A DNA stretch of 64,000 bases from contig NZ_CP022685.1 in assembly GCF_002556545.1 (NCBI RefSeq), forward strand, positions 4,256,001-4,320,000, written 5' to 3'. The notes below the pieces were generated by a model that worked only from the letters and a program-made list of their open reading frames with translations, did not search any database and had not been told where the DNA came from. Positions 24,247 to 32,824 of this stretch are shown here, one piece after another (the first letter of the stretch is position 1; every line of letters begins with the position of its first letter). Source of the stretch: Streptomyces formicae (lineage in GTDB: Bacteria; Actinomycetota; Actinomycetes; Streptomycetales; Streptomycetaceae). A program made the position numbers and the translations under genes.

Positions 24247-25506
24247 TCAGTGGGTGTCGACGGCGCTCCCCCGCGCCGTGTAGAAGGCCACGGTCAAGTC
24301 CTTGACCAGCGCCTTCCGTTCGTAGTCGTCGAGCGTGACGAGTCCCCGTTCGGTGAGGCGCCGCACGGTGTCGTCCACCGCGTCGAGCACCGAGGTCAGC
24401 ACCGTGTCCCGGTGCTTGGCGTCGATGGCGGCGAGCTGCCTGCGCTGCATCGCCGCCGCCACCTCGGGCGCGTACTCCACCCTGGTGGGCCGCGCCGAGA
24501 ACACCTCGATGCCGACCGCCCTGCACTCCGCGGCCAGCGTGGCGCCGAGCGCGTCGCCGACCGCCTCGGCGTCGCGCAGCGTCCGCACGTCGTCGGCGGG
24601 CTCCCGGAACGAGTCGGCGGGCAGCCGGGACACCACCCGCGCCGTCACCGCCTCCACCTGCTCCCGCAGGTACGCGAGGTGGTCGTCCACCGTGAGCAGC
24701 GCCCGCGCCGCGTCCTTGACCTGCCACACCACGAGGACGACCACCCGCAGTTCGATGCCCTCCGCGTCGACGGCCGTCATCGGTTCGCTGCGCCAGTGCC
24801 GCAGCCGTACGTCCACGCGGCGCCGCAGCATCAGCGGGCTGATCCACACGAGCCCGGTCCGCCGTACGCTCCCCCGGTAGCGGCCGAACAGCGACAGGGT
24901 CCACGCGCTGCCGACCCGCCCCCGGGTGAGCCCGCCGAGCGCCATGAGTGCCACCACTCCGCAGCCGCCGACCGCCGCCCACTGCCAGGCGACGAGGCCG
25001 TCCCGGGGCCGTTCGGGGAGCGCGAGGAGATCCGTGATCCGTACGGGGAGCAGACCGCCCGACCAGATCAGCCAGGCCGCTCCGGCTAGGGCCAGGAGCG
25101 CCACGAGCAGCGCCCACCAGCCGGAGCACGCGGGACCGCGCCGCTCGGCCAGGTCGCGGTCGGGGCGCGGCGGGGAGGGGGGCTTGGCCGCGCCGGGCCC
25201 CTCCGTCGGCCTCGGGGACTGCGGCGACTTCGCGGGATGCGGAGACTTCGGGGGCTGGGAGGACTGAGCAGGCTGGGAGGACTGCGGAGGCTTCGGCGCG
25301 TGCGTCGTCTTCGTCGGCTTCGGCAGTTCCGCCGTGTCACCGCGGAAGAGCAGGTCCATCGGTATGGAGTCGTGGCGGTTGCGTACGACCAGGGCGCGGG
25401 GGCCCGTGCCGTCCCCCGGGGCCGCCGGTTCCGCGGGCCCCTCGGGGCCCTTCCGCTGCTCGGGGTCCTTCGGCTCTTCCGGCACGGGCACAACCAGACT
25501 TCTCAC
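24247..25506 (-). CDS. SPFH/band-7 domain membrane protein with Pro-rich N-terminus
   Basis: This 419-residue protein has a long disordered N-terminal region rich in Pro, Ser and Lys (residues about 10-120, with repeated SQPPKSPHPAKSPQ-like text). Two membrane segments follow (about 130-152 and 172-192), then an SPFH (prohibitin/flotillin) domain: LVWISPLMLRRRVDVRLRHW, RVVVLVVWQVKDAARALLTV, VEAVTARVVSRLPADSF, AVGIEVFSARPTRVEYAPEV. SPFH proteins form membrane-bound oligomers. The GTG start lacks a clear RBS and the true start may be a nearby GTG. It begins about 45 bp upstream of the NlpC/P60 gene on the same strand, so the two probably form an envelope operon. Confidence 0.85.
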   Translation of the reverse strand: MRSLVVPVPEEPKDPEQRKGPEGPAEPAAPGDGTGPRALVVRNRHDSIPMDLLFRGDTAELPKPTKTTHAPKPPQSSQPAQSSQPPKSPHPAKSPQSPRPTEGPGAAKPPSPPRPDRDLAERRGPACSGWWALLVALLALAGAAWLIWSGGLLPVRITDLLALPERPRDGLVAWQWAAVGGCGVVALMALGGLTRGRVGSAWTLSLFGRYRGSVRRTGLVWISPLMLRRRVDVRLRHWRSEPMTAVDAEGIELRVVVLVVWQVKDAARALLTVDDHLAYLREQVEAVTARVVSRLPADSFREPADDVRTLRDAEAVGDALGATLAAECRAVGIEVFSARPTRVEYAPEVAAAMQRRQLAAIDAKHRDTVLTSVLDAVDDTVRRLTERGLVTLDDYERKALVKDLTVAFYTARGSAVDTH

Positions 25507-25579
25507 GGGCGCACGTCAGTTGACGCCTCGACAGATGATCATGAACCATCCTGATCCTGCCTGAACCGGACACCGCTCC

Positions 25580-28423
25580 CTACCCGCAAAGGTCCCTTCC
25601 ACCAGGGACTTTGGTCCCTGCCTCGGCCTGCCCCTCGGCGAGCCCCTCGGCGAGGACCTCCGCCAGATGCCTGCCGCGCACCCCCGCCAGCTGTCCGAGC
25701 TGCGTCCGGCAGGAGAAGCCGTCGGCGAGCACCACCGCGTCGGCGGCCGCGTCGCGCACGGCGGGCAGGAGCTGTTCCTGCGCGCAGGCCACCGACACGT
25801 CGTAATGCCCCCGCTCGAAGCCGAAGTTCCCCGCGAGCCCGCAGCAGCCGCCGCTCAACTCGCCCGTCAGGCCCGCCTGCGCGCGCAGCCGCCGCTCGGC
25901 CGCGTCGCCCAGGACGGCGTGCTGGTGGCAGTGGGTCTGGCCGACGGCGGGGCGGTCGACGCGCGGCGGCCGCCACTGCGGGGCCAGCCCCTCCAGTGCC
26001 TGGGCGAAGGTGCGGACGGCCGCGGCGAGGCGGTGGGCGCGCGGGTCGTCGCCGAGGAGTTCGACCAGGTCGGTCCGGAGGGCGGCGGCGCAGCTCGGCT
26101 CCGGGACGAGGACCGGCGTGCCCGCGTCGAGGACCGGGCCGAGGCGGTCCAGGGTGCGGCGCAGCACCGCGCGGGCGCCGTCCAGCTGGCCCGTGGAGAC
26201 GTACGTCAGGCCGCAGCAGACGCCGGACGGCGGCAGCGCGACGGTGAGGCCCGCGTCCGCGAGGACCCGCACCGCGGCCCGCCCCACCGACGGCGAGAGG
26301 TGGTCGGTGAACGTGTCGGGCCAGAGCACGAGGTCCGGTGCCCCCGAGGGCCGCTCGCCCTTCCGCCGCCACCACTGCCGGAACGTGCGCGGCGCCACCT
26401 CGGGGACCGCGCGCTGCGGGGCGATGCCGCCGAGCCGCTTGCCCACCGCCGCCAACGGGCCGATCCGGGCGAGCGCGTTGACGAGCGGGGCCGTGCGCGT
26501 CAGCGCGACGGCGCGCAGCCAGCGCGGCAGCCACCCCATCGAGTAGTGCGCGGCAGGCCTGCGCCTGCCCTCGTAGTGGTGGTGCAGGAACTCCGCCTTG
26601 TACGTGGCCATGTCGACGCCCACCGGGCAGTCCGAGCGGCACCCCTTGCAGGACAGACAGAGGTCGAGCGCGTCCTTGACCTCCGTCGAGCGCCACCCCT
26701 CGGTCACCACCTCGCCCGCGAGCATCTCGTGCAGCAGCCGGGCGCGCCCACGCGTGGAGTGCTCCTCCTCGCCCGTCGCACGGAAGGAGGGACACATCAC
26801 GTCGGTCGGAGAATTCGCCGTCGACGTACGGCACTTGGCGACGCCCACGCACCGCCTGACCGCCGCCGAGAAGTCGCCGCCGTCGTGCGGATAGCCGAAG
26901 GCCACGTCGACGGGCTCGCGCGGCAGCGGGGCGAAGCGCAGGTTGGCGTCGAGCGGGTCGGGGCGCACCAGCATGCCGGGGTTGAGCAGGCCCGCCGGGT
27001 CCCAGACGTCCTTCACGCGGCCGAAGAGGGCGATGAGTTCGGGGCCGTACATCTTCGGCAGGAGTTCCGCGCGGGCCTGCCCGTCGCCGTGTTCGCCCGA
27101 CAGCGAGCCGCCGTGCGCGACGACGACGTCGGCGAGCTCTTCGGAGAAGCGGCGGAAGCGCGCGACGCCCTCCTCGCCGAGCAGGTCGAAGTCGATGCGG
27201 ACGTGGATGCAGCCGTCCCCGAAGTGTCCGTACGGGGTGCCGCGCAGGTGGTGCTCGGTCAGCAGCGCCCTGAAGTCCCGCAGATACGCCCCGAGTCGCG
27301 CGGGCGGCACCGCACAGTCCTCCCAGCCCGGCCACGCCTCGCTGCCATCCGGCATCCGGGTCGCGGTGCCGCTGGCGTCCTCGCGTACGCGCCACAGGGC
27401 CCGCTGCCCCGCCGGGTCGTCGACGACCACGGCGTCGAGCACGTCGGCCGCCCGCACGATCGACTCCGCACGCGCGCGTGCCTCGGCCCGGCTCCCGCCG
27501 CCGGTCTCCACGAAGAGCCAGGCGCCGCCCCTCGGCAGCCCCTCGGTGTCGCGCACCAGGTCGGCGGCCATGCCCTCGACGGTCAGCGGGCCGTGCGGCA
27601 GGAGCCCTGCGGCGGCCTCCGCCGCCGCGCTCTCGTCGGTGTAGCCGAGGACGGCGAGGGCACGCGCGCGGGGCGCCTCGACGAGGCGTACGACGGCTTC
27701 GGTGAGGACGCCGAGGGTGCCCTCGGAGCCGCAGAACGCGCGCGCGTGGTCGACGCCGTGCTCGGGGAGCAGGGCGTCGACGGCGTATCCGGAGATGCGG
27801 CGCGGCAGCTCGGGGAAGCCGGTGCGCAGGAGCGCCAAGTCGCCGTCGACCAGCGGGCGCAGTCCCTGGGGCGCGCCGTCCCAGCCCTTGCCGAGGTCGA
27901 GCCGCTCGCCGCTGCCGCCGATGACGGAAAGACGGTGGACGTTGTCGGCCGTGGTGCCCCAGGCCACCGAGTGCGCTCCGCAGGAGTTGTTGCCGATCAT
28001 GCCGCCGAGGGTGCAGCGGCTGTGCGTGGAGGGGTCGGGACCGAAGGTAAGCCCGTGCGGGGCGGCCGCGGCGCGCAGGTCGTCGAGGACGAGGCCGGGC
28101 TGGACGACGGCCGTACGGGACCCGGGGTCGAGGGAGAGGAGTCCCTTCATGTGCCGGGTGAAGTCGAGGACGACGCCGAGGCCCGTCGCCTGTCCGGCGA
28201 TCGAGGTGCCCGCGCCGCGCGCCACGACCGGCACGGACCGCTCGCGGCAGACGGCGAGCGCGGCCGCCACGTCGTCGGCGTCGCGCGGGGCGAGCACCGC
28301 GGTGGGTACGCGGCGGTAGTTGGAGGCGTCCATGGTGTGCAGGGCCCGTGCGGTGACGGAGAGATCCACGTCGCCGCGCACGGCCTCGCGCAGTGCCTTG
28401 CCGAGTCCGTCGAGATCGCTCAT
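25580..28423 (-). CDS. FAD-binding and Fe-S oxidoreductase (D-lactate/D-2-hydroxyacid dehydrogenase type)
   Basis: This 947-residue fusion begins with a PCMH-type FAD domain (about 35-220; VPVVARGAGTSIAGQATGLG, CTLGGMIGNNSCGAHSVAWG). A FAD-oxidase C-terminal domain follows (about 260-500; GEHGDGQARAELLPKMYG). Then come Cys-rich ferredoxin-like clusters (CVGVAKCR near 520; CLSCKGCRSDCP near 590) and two CCG domains (GVCCGLTYVS near 730, GGCCGLAGNFGFE near 860). This order matches membrane-associated D-lactate or D-2-hydroxyglutarate dehydrogenases that pass electrons to quinone. ATG 28423 gives MSDLDGLGKAL. It is a single-gene unit divergent from the conservon. Substrate not determined. Confidence 0.9.
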   Translation of the reverse strand: MSDLDGLGKALREAVRGDVDLSVTARALHTMDASNYRRVPTAVLAPRDADDVAAALAVCRERSVPVVARGAGTSIAGQATGLGVVLDFTRHMKGLLSLDPGSRTAVVQPGLVLDDLRAAAAPHGLTFGPDPSTHSRCTLGGMIGNNSCGAHSVAWGTTADNVHRLSVIGGSGERLDLGKGWDGAPQGLRPLVDGDLALLRTGFPELPRRISGYAVDALLPEHGVDHARAFCGSEGTLGVLTEAVVRLVEAPRARALAVLGYTDESAAAEAAAGLLPHGPLTVEGMAADLVRDTEGLPRGGAWLFVETGGGSRAEARARAESIVRAADVLDAVVVDDPAGQRALWRVREDASGTATRMPDGSEAWPGWEDCAVPPARLGAYLRDFRALLTEHHLRGTPYGHFGDGCIHVRIDFDLLGEEGVARFRRFSEELADVVVAHGGSLSGEHGDGQARAELLPKMYGPELIALFGRVKDVWDPAGLLNPGMLVRPDPLDANLRFAPLPREPVDVAFGYPHDGGDFSAAVRRCVGVAKCRTSTANSPTDVMCPSFRATGEEEHSTRGRARLLHEMLAGEVVTEGWRSTEVKDALDLCLSCKGCRSDCPVGVDMATYKAEFLHHHYEGRRRPAAHYSMGWLPRWLRAVALTRTAPLVNALARIGPLAAVGKRLGGIAPQRAVPEVAPRTFRQWWRRKGERPSGAPDLVLWPDTFTDHLSPSVGRAAVRVLADAGLTVALPPSGVCCGLTYVSTGQLDGARAVLRRTLDRLGPVLDAGTPVLVPEPSCAAALRTDLVELLGDDPRAHRLAAAVRTFAQALEGLAPQWRPPRVDRPAVGQTHCHQHAVLGDAAERRLRAQAGLTGELSGGCCGLAGNFGFERGHYDVSVACAQEQLLPAVRDAAADAVVLADGFSCRTQLGQLAGVRGRHLAEVLAEGLAEGQAEAGTKVPGGRDLCG

Positions 28424-28611
28424 ACGCCCAGGATGCCTCCGCAGGGGCCCCCGCCGAACACCCCGCCCCACCCGTTATGTCACGATGCGGAAGGGAACAT
28501 TCCCACCATGGTCATCAACTCTCCTATAGTGAGAACAACTTGAGCAGAGCTTGAGAAATGACCGAGCACGTTCGAGCAAAGTGTGTCGCTTCCGATCGAG
28601 GAACCCGATTG

Positions 28612-30147
28612 ATGACCGCGCCAACCTCCATAGCGCGCCCCGGGACGGAGCGTCCTGAGCTGCGCCCGTCCGCGCTCGTCCTGCTGACCTGTGCCCTGGT
28701 CACCGCGGCGCTCACCGGGGCGTCCGTCGCCCTCGCGCCCGACTCCGCGCGCACCGCCGTGGTCTGGGGCGCCGGTGCCGCGTCCGTCGCGCTCAGCGCC
28801 GCCGTGACCTTCGCCTTCCACGCGATGCGCACCGCGGGGCTGCTGCGGCTCCAGCTGCACACCGCACGCCAGGACACCGGCCGCCTCCAGCAGGAACAGT
28901 CCAGGCGGGCCGCCGAGTTCGGCCAGGAGCACGCGCGGCTCACCGCCGAGCACGAGCGGGAGAAGGGCGTGCTCACCCAGCGGGCCCGCACCGCCGAGTC
29001 CGAGCGCGCCGCCGCCCTCGCCGCCTGCGCCAACGCGGCGGGCCGCATGCAGGCGCTCGCCACCGGCATGCTCGCCGACCTCCGCGAGATGGAGACCAGG
29101 CACGCCGACGAGGACGTCCTCACCGACCTCCTCCACCTCGACCACAGGACCGCGCAGGCGGGCCGGATCGCCGACTCCGTCGCCGTCCTCACCGGCGCCC
29201 GCTCCGGACGCCGCTGGGCCAGGCCCATCGTCATGGAGTCCATCCTGCGCGGCGCCATGGGCCGCATCGGCGGCTACCAGCGCGTGCGCGTCCACTCGGC
29301 CAGCGAGGTCGCCGTCGCGGGCCACGCCGCCGAAGGCGTCATGCACGCCCTCGCCGAACTCCTGGACAACGCCGCCAACTTCTCGCCGCCCACCTCCGAA
29401 GTACACGTCTACATCGAAGAGGTCGCGGCCGGCGTCATCGTCTCCGTCGAGGACAGCGGCCTGGTCATGGGCCCGGTGCAGCAGCGCCGCGCCGAACGGG
29501 CCGTGTCGGGCACCAGCGCGGGCCTCGGCCGCCTCTCCGGCACCCGGCTCGGCCTGCCCGTCGTCGGCAGGCTGGCCCGCAAGCACGGCCTGACCGTGTC
29601 CTTCCGGCCCTCCGCGCGCGGCGGCACGGGCGTGCTCCTGCTCATCCCGCAGGAGCTCATCTCCCGCCCTTCGGACGCCACCTCGGCCCCGGCCGTCCTG
29701 TCCGCATCGGCCCCGGCGCCCGTCGCCACCTCCACGGAGACCTCCGCCACGGTCTCCGTAACGGTGCCCGCTCCTGCCCCTGCTCCCGCTCCCGCGGCCA
29801 AGGCGCCCGAGCCGTACGACGCCGGGGACACCGCCGAGACCCCCATCGACCGCGAACCCGTGCCCACCCACGAGTCCGCCGCCGAACGCACCGGCGAGAC
29901 CCCGGCCGCGCCGGACGCGCCCGCGCCCGGCGGGCTCCCCAAGCGGCCCCGCGGCCGCACCCTCGCCGCCGCCGAGAACGCCCGCGCGCGGGCCGCCGAG
30001 GCCACGCCCCGTACCCGTACCGCCGCCGACGCGAGCACCACCGCCGCCCGCTTCAGCAGCTTCCGCCAGGCCGTCCGCGCCACCGACCCCGACGAACCGG
30101 ACGCCCCCGCAACTCCCCCGCACCCGGAAGGCGACACCCCCCGATGA
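28612..30147 (+). CDS. cvnA: Conservon sensor-like protein CvnA (histidine-kinase ATPase)
   Basis: This 511-residue protein has two N-terminal membrane segments (about 22-70), a coiled-coil region rich in Glu/Arg/Gln (about 80-140), and a dimerisation-like helix LLHLDHRTAQAGRIADSVAV. The HATPase domain has the N-box ELLDNAANFSPP and the G-box region SAGLGRLSGTRLGLPVVGRL. A disordered Pro/Ala/Thr-rich tail of about 150 residues follows. CvnA is the sensor-like part of the Streptomyces conservon, which forms a membrane complex resembling eukaryotic G-protein coupling. ATG 28612 has GAGGAA 8 bases upstream; ATG 28558 would add 18 residues. It overlaps cvnB by ATGA. Confidence 0.9.
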   Translation: MTAPTSIARPGTERPELRPSALVLLTCALVTAALTGASVALAPDSARTAVVWGAGAASVALSAAVTFAFHAMRTAGLLRLQLHTARQDTGRLQQEQSRRAAEFGQEHARLTAEHEREKGVLTQRARTAESERAAALAACANAAGRMQALATGMLADLREMETRHADEDVLTDLLHLDHRTAQAGRIADSVAVLTGARSGRRWARPIVMESILRGAMGRIGGYQRVRVHSASEVAVAGHAAEGVMHALAELLDNAANFSPPTSEVHVYIEEVAAGVIVSVEDSGLVMGPVQQRRAERAVSGTSAGLGRLSGTRLGLPVVGRLARKHGLTVSFRPSARGGTGVLLLIPQELISRPSDATSAPAVLSASAPAPVATSTETSATVSVTVPAPAPAPAPAAKAPEPYDAGDTAETPIDREPVPTHESAAERTGETPAAPDAPAPGGLPKRPRGRTLAAAENARARAAEATPRTRTAADASTTAARFSSFRQAVRATDPDEPDAPATPPHPEGDTPR

Positions 30148-30581
30148 CCACCGGCACCACCACGACCGACGCCAAGCTCACCTGGCTGCTCGAAGGTCTC
30201 CTGGAGCGCACCCCCGGCGCCCGGCACGCCCTCGTGCTCTCCCGGGACGGCCTGAAGCTGTGCCGCACCCCCGAGCTCTCCGTCGACCAGGCCGACCAGC
30301 TCGCGGCGATCGCCGCGGGCATCCAGTCCCTCTCGCACGGCGCCTCCGCCGAGTTCGGTGACGGCAGCGGCGGGGTGCGCTCGGCGATGGCCGAGTTCTA
30401 CGGCGGCATCCTCTTCATCGTCGAGGCGGGCGAGGGCGCGCACCTCGCGGTGATCGCCGCCGAGGACGCCGACGCCGGGCTCGTCGGGCACACCATGAGC
30501 GAACTGGTCGAGCAGCTCGGCGAGCACCTGCGCGCCGAGCCGCGCGCGGCCGACGGCCCCCGCGCGCCGCACGCCTCATGA
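30144..30581 (+). CDS. cvnB: Conservon protein CvnB (roadblock/LC7 domain)
   Basis: This 145-residue roadblock/LC7 protein (LTWLLEGLLERTPGARHALV, LSRDGLKLCRTPELSVDQAD, VRSAMAEFYGGILFIVEAGE) is typical of MglB-like regulators of small GTPases. In the conservon it acts with the CvnD GTPase. It overlaps both cvnA and cvnC by 4 bp, so stoichiometric co-translation is likely. Confidence 0.93.
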   Translation: MTTGTTTTDAKLTWLLEGLLERTPGARHALVLSRDGLKLCRTPELSVDQADQLAAIAAGIQSLSHGASAEFGDGSGGVRSAMAEFYGGILFIVEAGEGAHLAVIAAEDADAGLVGHTMSELVEQLGEHLRAEPRAADGPRAPHAS

Positions 30582-30934
30582 GCCGCCCCGGCCGGGACGA
30601 CTCCCCCGACCGGCTGTACACCCTCACCGGGGGACGCAGCAGGTCGGCGCCCGACGCCCCCTTCGACCTGGTCACCCTCGTCGTCAGCGAGTGCGATCCG
30701 GTGCCCGGCATGCAGTCCGAGCACGCCGCGATCCTGCGGATGTGCGGGCTGCCCACCGCCGTGGTCGAGATCGCCGCCGAGCTGGGCCTGCCGGTGAGCA
30801 TCACCCGCATCCTGCTCTCCGACCTGCTCGACGCGGGCCGGATCAGCGCCCGCCATCCGCGCTCGGCCGCCGCCCACAGCGTTCCCGACCCCGACCTTCT
30901 GGAGCAGGTGCTCGTTGGACTCCGCAATCTCTGA
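30578..30934 (+). CDS. cvnC: Conservon protein CvnC (DUF742)
   Basis: This 118-residue DUF742 protein has the family features DRLYTLTGGRSRS near the N-terminus and, in the rest, LVTLVVSECDPVPGMQSEHA and a winged-helix-like segment (ILRMCGLPTAVVEIAAELGL, ITRILLSDLLDAGRI). It has no known enzymatic activity. The ATG overlaps cvnB by ATGA and its end overlaps the start of cvnD by 20 bp. Confidence 0.92.
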   Translation: MSRPGRDDSPDRLYTLTGGRSRSAPDAPFDLVTLVVSECDPVPGMQSEHAAILRMCGLPTAVVEIAAELGLPVSITRILLSDLLDAGRISARHPRSAAAHSVPDPDLLEQVLVGLRNL

Positions 30935-31562
30935 GATTCCCGGGACCCCTGGAACCTCCGAACACAGCGCGCCCCGAAGAGAGCTGACCGCCACCGCCGA
31001 CAACGGTCTGAAGATCGTCGTCGTCGGCGGCTTCGGCGTCGGCAAGACGACGCTCGTCCGCTCCGTCAGCGAGATACGTCCCCTCAACACCGAGGAGACG
31101 ATGACGCAGGCCGGACAGGGCATCGACGAACTCGGCGACATCGAGGGGCTGCGCGCCAAGTCGTCCACGACCGTCGCCTTCGACTTCGGCCGCATCACGC
31201 TCGACGCGCGCAACGTCCTCTACCTCTTCGGCGCCCCCGGCCAGGAACGCTTCTGGTTCCTGTGGGACCGCCTCTTCTCCGGCACGCTCGGCGCGGTCGT
31301 CCTCGTCGACACCCAGCGCCTCGCCGACTCCTGGTACGCCATCGACCGCCTGGAGCACCACGGCACGCCGTTCATCGTGGCCCGCAACGACTTCGGCGGC
31401 CCCGAGTACACCTCGGAGCAGCTGCGCGAGGCGCTCGACCTCGACCCCGGCGTGCCGCTGATCGACTGCGACGCGCGCTCCCGCGAGTCCGGCAAGGACG
31501 TCCTCATCACCCTCGTACAGCACCTCAAGTCCCTGTACGCCCCCCAGGAGACCACCCCGTGA
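30915..31562 (+). CDS. cvnD: Conservon small GTPase CvnD
   Basis: This 215-residue MglA/Ras-like GTPase has a P-loop GGFGVGKTTLVRSVSEIRPL, the switch II-type segment LFGAPGQERFWFLWDRLFSG and the guanine-specificity motif replaced by ARNDF (N-x-D form). The start appears to be TTG at 30915, inside the 3' end of cvnC, with GGAG upstream; no in-frame ATG gives a complete P-loop region at a suitable distance. It overlaps the first P450 gene by GTGA. Confidence 0.9.
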   Translation: MDSAISEIPGTPGTSEHSAPRRELTATADNGLKIVVVGGFGVGKTTLVRSVSEIRPLNTEETMTQAGQGIDELGDIEGLRAKSSTTVAFDFGRITLDARNVLYLFGAPGQERFWFLWDRLFSGTLGAVVLVDTQRLADSWYAIDRLEHHGTPFIVARNDFGGPEYTSEQLREALDLDPGVPLIDCDARSRESGKDVLITLVQHLKSLYAPQETTP

Positions 31563-32824
31563 CCTGCCCCGTAACCGGCGCCGCGACCGGCGCGGCCGTC
31601 CCGCTCTCCGGACCCCGGTTCGCCACCGAACCCGCCCAGCTCTACCGGGAGATGCGCCGCGACCACGGCTCCGTCGCCCCCGTGCTGCTCGACGGCGGCG
31701 TGCCCGCCTGGCTCGTGCTCGGCTACCGCGAACTGCACCAGGTCACCGGCGACCCGATGCTCTTCAGCCGCGACTCCGAGCTGTGGAACCAGTGGCCGAA
31801 CATCCCCGCCGACTGGCCGCTGCTCCCGATGATCGGCCACAAGCAGCCGTCGATCCTCTACACCGTCGGCGAACGGCACACCCGGCGCGCCGCGATGATC
31901 GCACACGCCCTCGAAGCGGTCGACCCCTTCGAACTCAAGGCGTACGCCGAGCAGTTCGCCGACGAACTCATCGACACCTTCTGCGGCAAGGGTGTCACCG
32001 ACATCATCGCCGACTACGCGATGCTGCTCCCCGTCCGCGTGCTCGCCCGCATCTACGGCTTCGCCGACGAGCAGGGCCCCGGCCTGGTCACCGCCATGAA
32101 CGACATGATCGACGGCCGCGAGCGGGCCCTCGCCGGACAGCAGCACCTCGCCTCCTCGATGTTCGCGCTGCTCGCCGACAAGCACGTGAGGCCCGGCCAG
32201 GACGTCGCCTCGTACATGCTGGAGACCCAGCTCGCCGAGGACGGCTCGGGCTTCACCGACGAGGAGATCGCCCAGGACCTCATGGTGATGATGGCCGCCG
32301 GCCACCAGCCGACCGCCGACTGGATCGGCAACTCGCTGCGCCTGATGCTCACCGACGACCGCTTCGCCGCCTCCCTGTTCGGCGGTAGGCACAGCGTCGC
32401 CGAGGCCATGAACGAGGTCCTGTGGGAGGACACCCCCACCCAGACCGTCGCGGGCCGCTGGGCCTCGCGCGACACCCAGCTCGGCGGGCGCCGCATCAAC
32501 TCCGGCGACCTGCTCCTGCTCGGCCTCGGCGCCGCCAACGCCGACCCGCAGGTCCGCACCGACGGCTCCGCCCTGACCGGCGGCAACAGCGCCCACTTCG
32601 CCTTCGGCCACGGCGAGCACCGCTGCCCCTTCCCGGCCCAGGAGGTCGCCGAGGTCATCGCGCGGACCGGCATCGAGGTGCTCCTCGACCGCCTTCCCGA
32701 CCTCGACCTCGCGGTCCCCGCCACGGACCTCACCCGCCGCCCCTCCCCCTGGCTGCGCGGCCTCACCGACCTTCCGGTGCGCTTCACCCCGACCCCGACC
32801 TCAGCGTTTGGAGACTCCAGATGA
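31559..32824 (+). CDS. Conservon cytochrome P450 of CYP157 type, lacking ExxR arginine
   Basis: This 421-residue P450-fold protein has the heme-ligand loop FGHGEHRCPFP with Cys356. The K-helix, which normally has ExxR, reads NEVLWEDTP (Glu286, Trp289), so the usually invariant Arg is missing. The I-helix AAGHQPTADW lacks the AGxxT acid/alcohol pair (no ET). CYP157 members in Streptomyces conservons are known to lack ExxR. The PF rather than PG after Cys is also unusual. It is co-translated with cvnD (GTGA) and with the next P450 (ATGA). Electron donor and substrate are unknown, and catalysis itself is uncertain. Confidence 0.85.
   Translation: MTCPVTGAATGAAVPLSGPRFATEPAQLYREMRRDHGSVAPVLLDGGVPAWLVLGYRELHQVTGDPMLFSRDSELWNQWPNIPADWPLLPMIGHKQPSILYTVGERHTRRAAMIAHALEAVDPFELKAYAEQFADELIDTFCGKGVTDIIADYAMLLPVRVLARIYGFADEQGPGLVTAMNDMIDGRERALAGQQHLASSMFALLADKHVRPGQDVASYMLETQLAEDGSGFTDEEIAQDLMVMMAAGHQPTADWIGNSLRLMLTDDRFAASLFGGRHSVAEAMNEVLWEDTPTQTVAGRWASRDTQLGGRRINSGDLLLLGLGAANADPQVRTDGSALTGGNSAHFAFGHGEHRCPFPAQEVAEVIARTGIEVLLDRLPDLDLAVPATDLTRRPSPWLRGLTDLPVRFTPTPTSAFGDSR

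Noticed and set aside
25667..28543. A 958-codon ORF opposite the FAD/Fe-S oxidoreductase
   Set aside because: Antisense shadow; the minus-strand gene has full domain content.
28498..28545. Promoter for cvnA (TATAGT near 28525) and palindrome GGGAACATTCCC
   Set aside because: The -10-like hexamer lacks a matching -35 at normal spacing; too weak to list as a feature.
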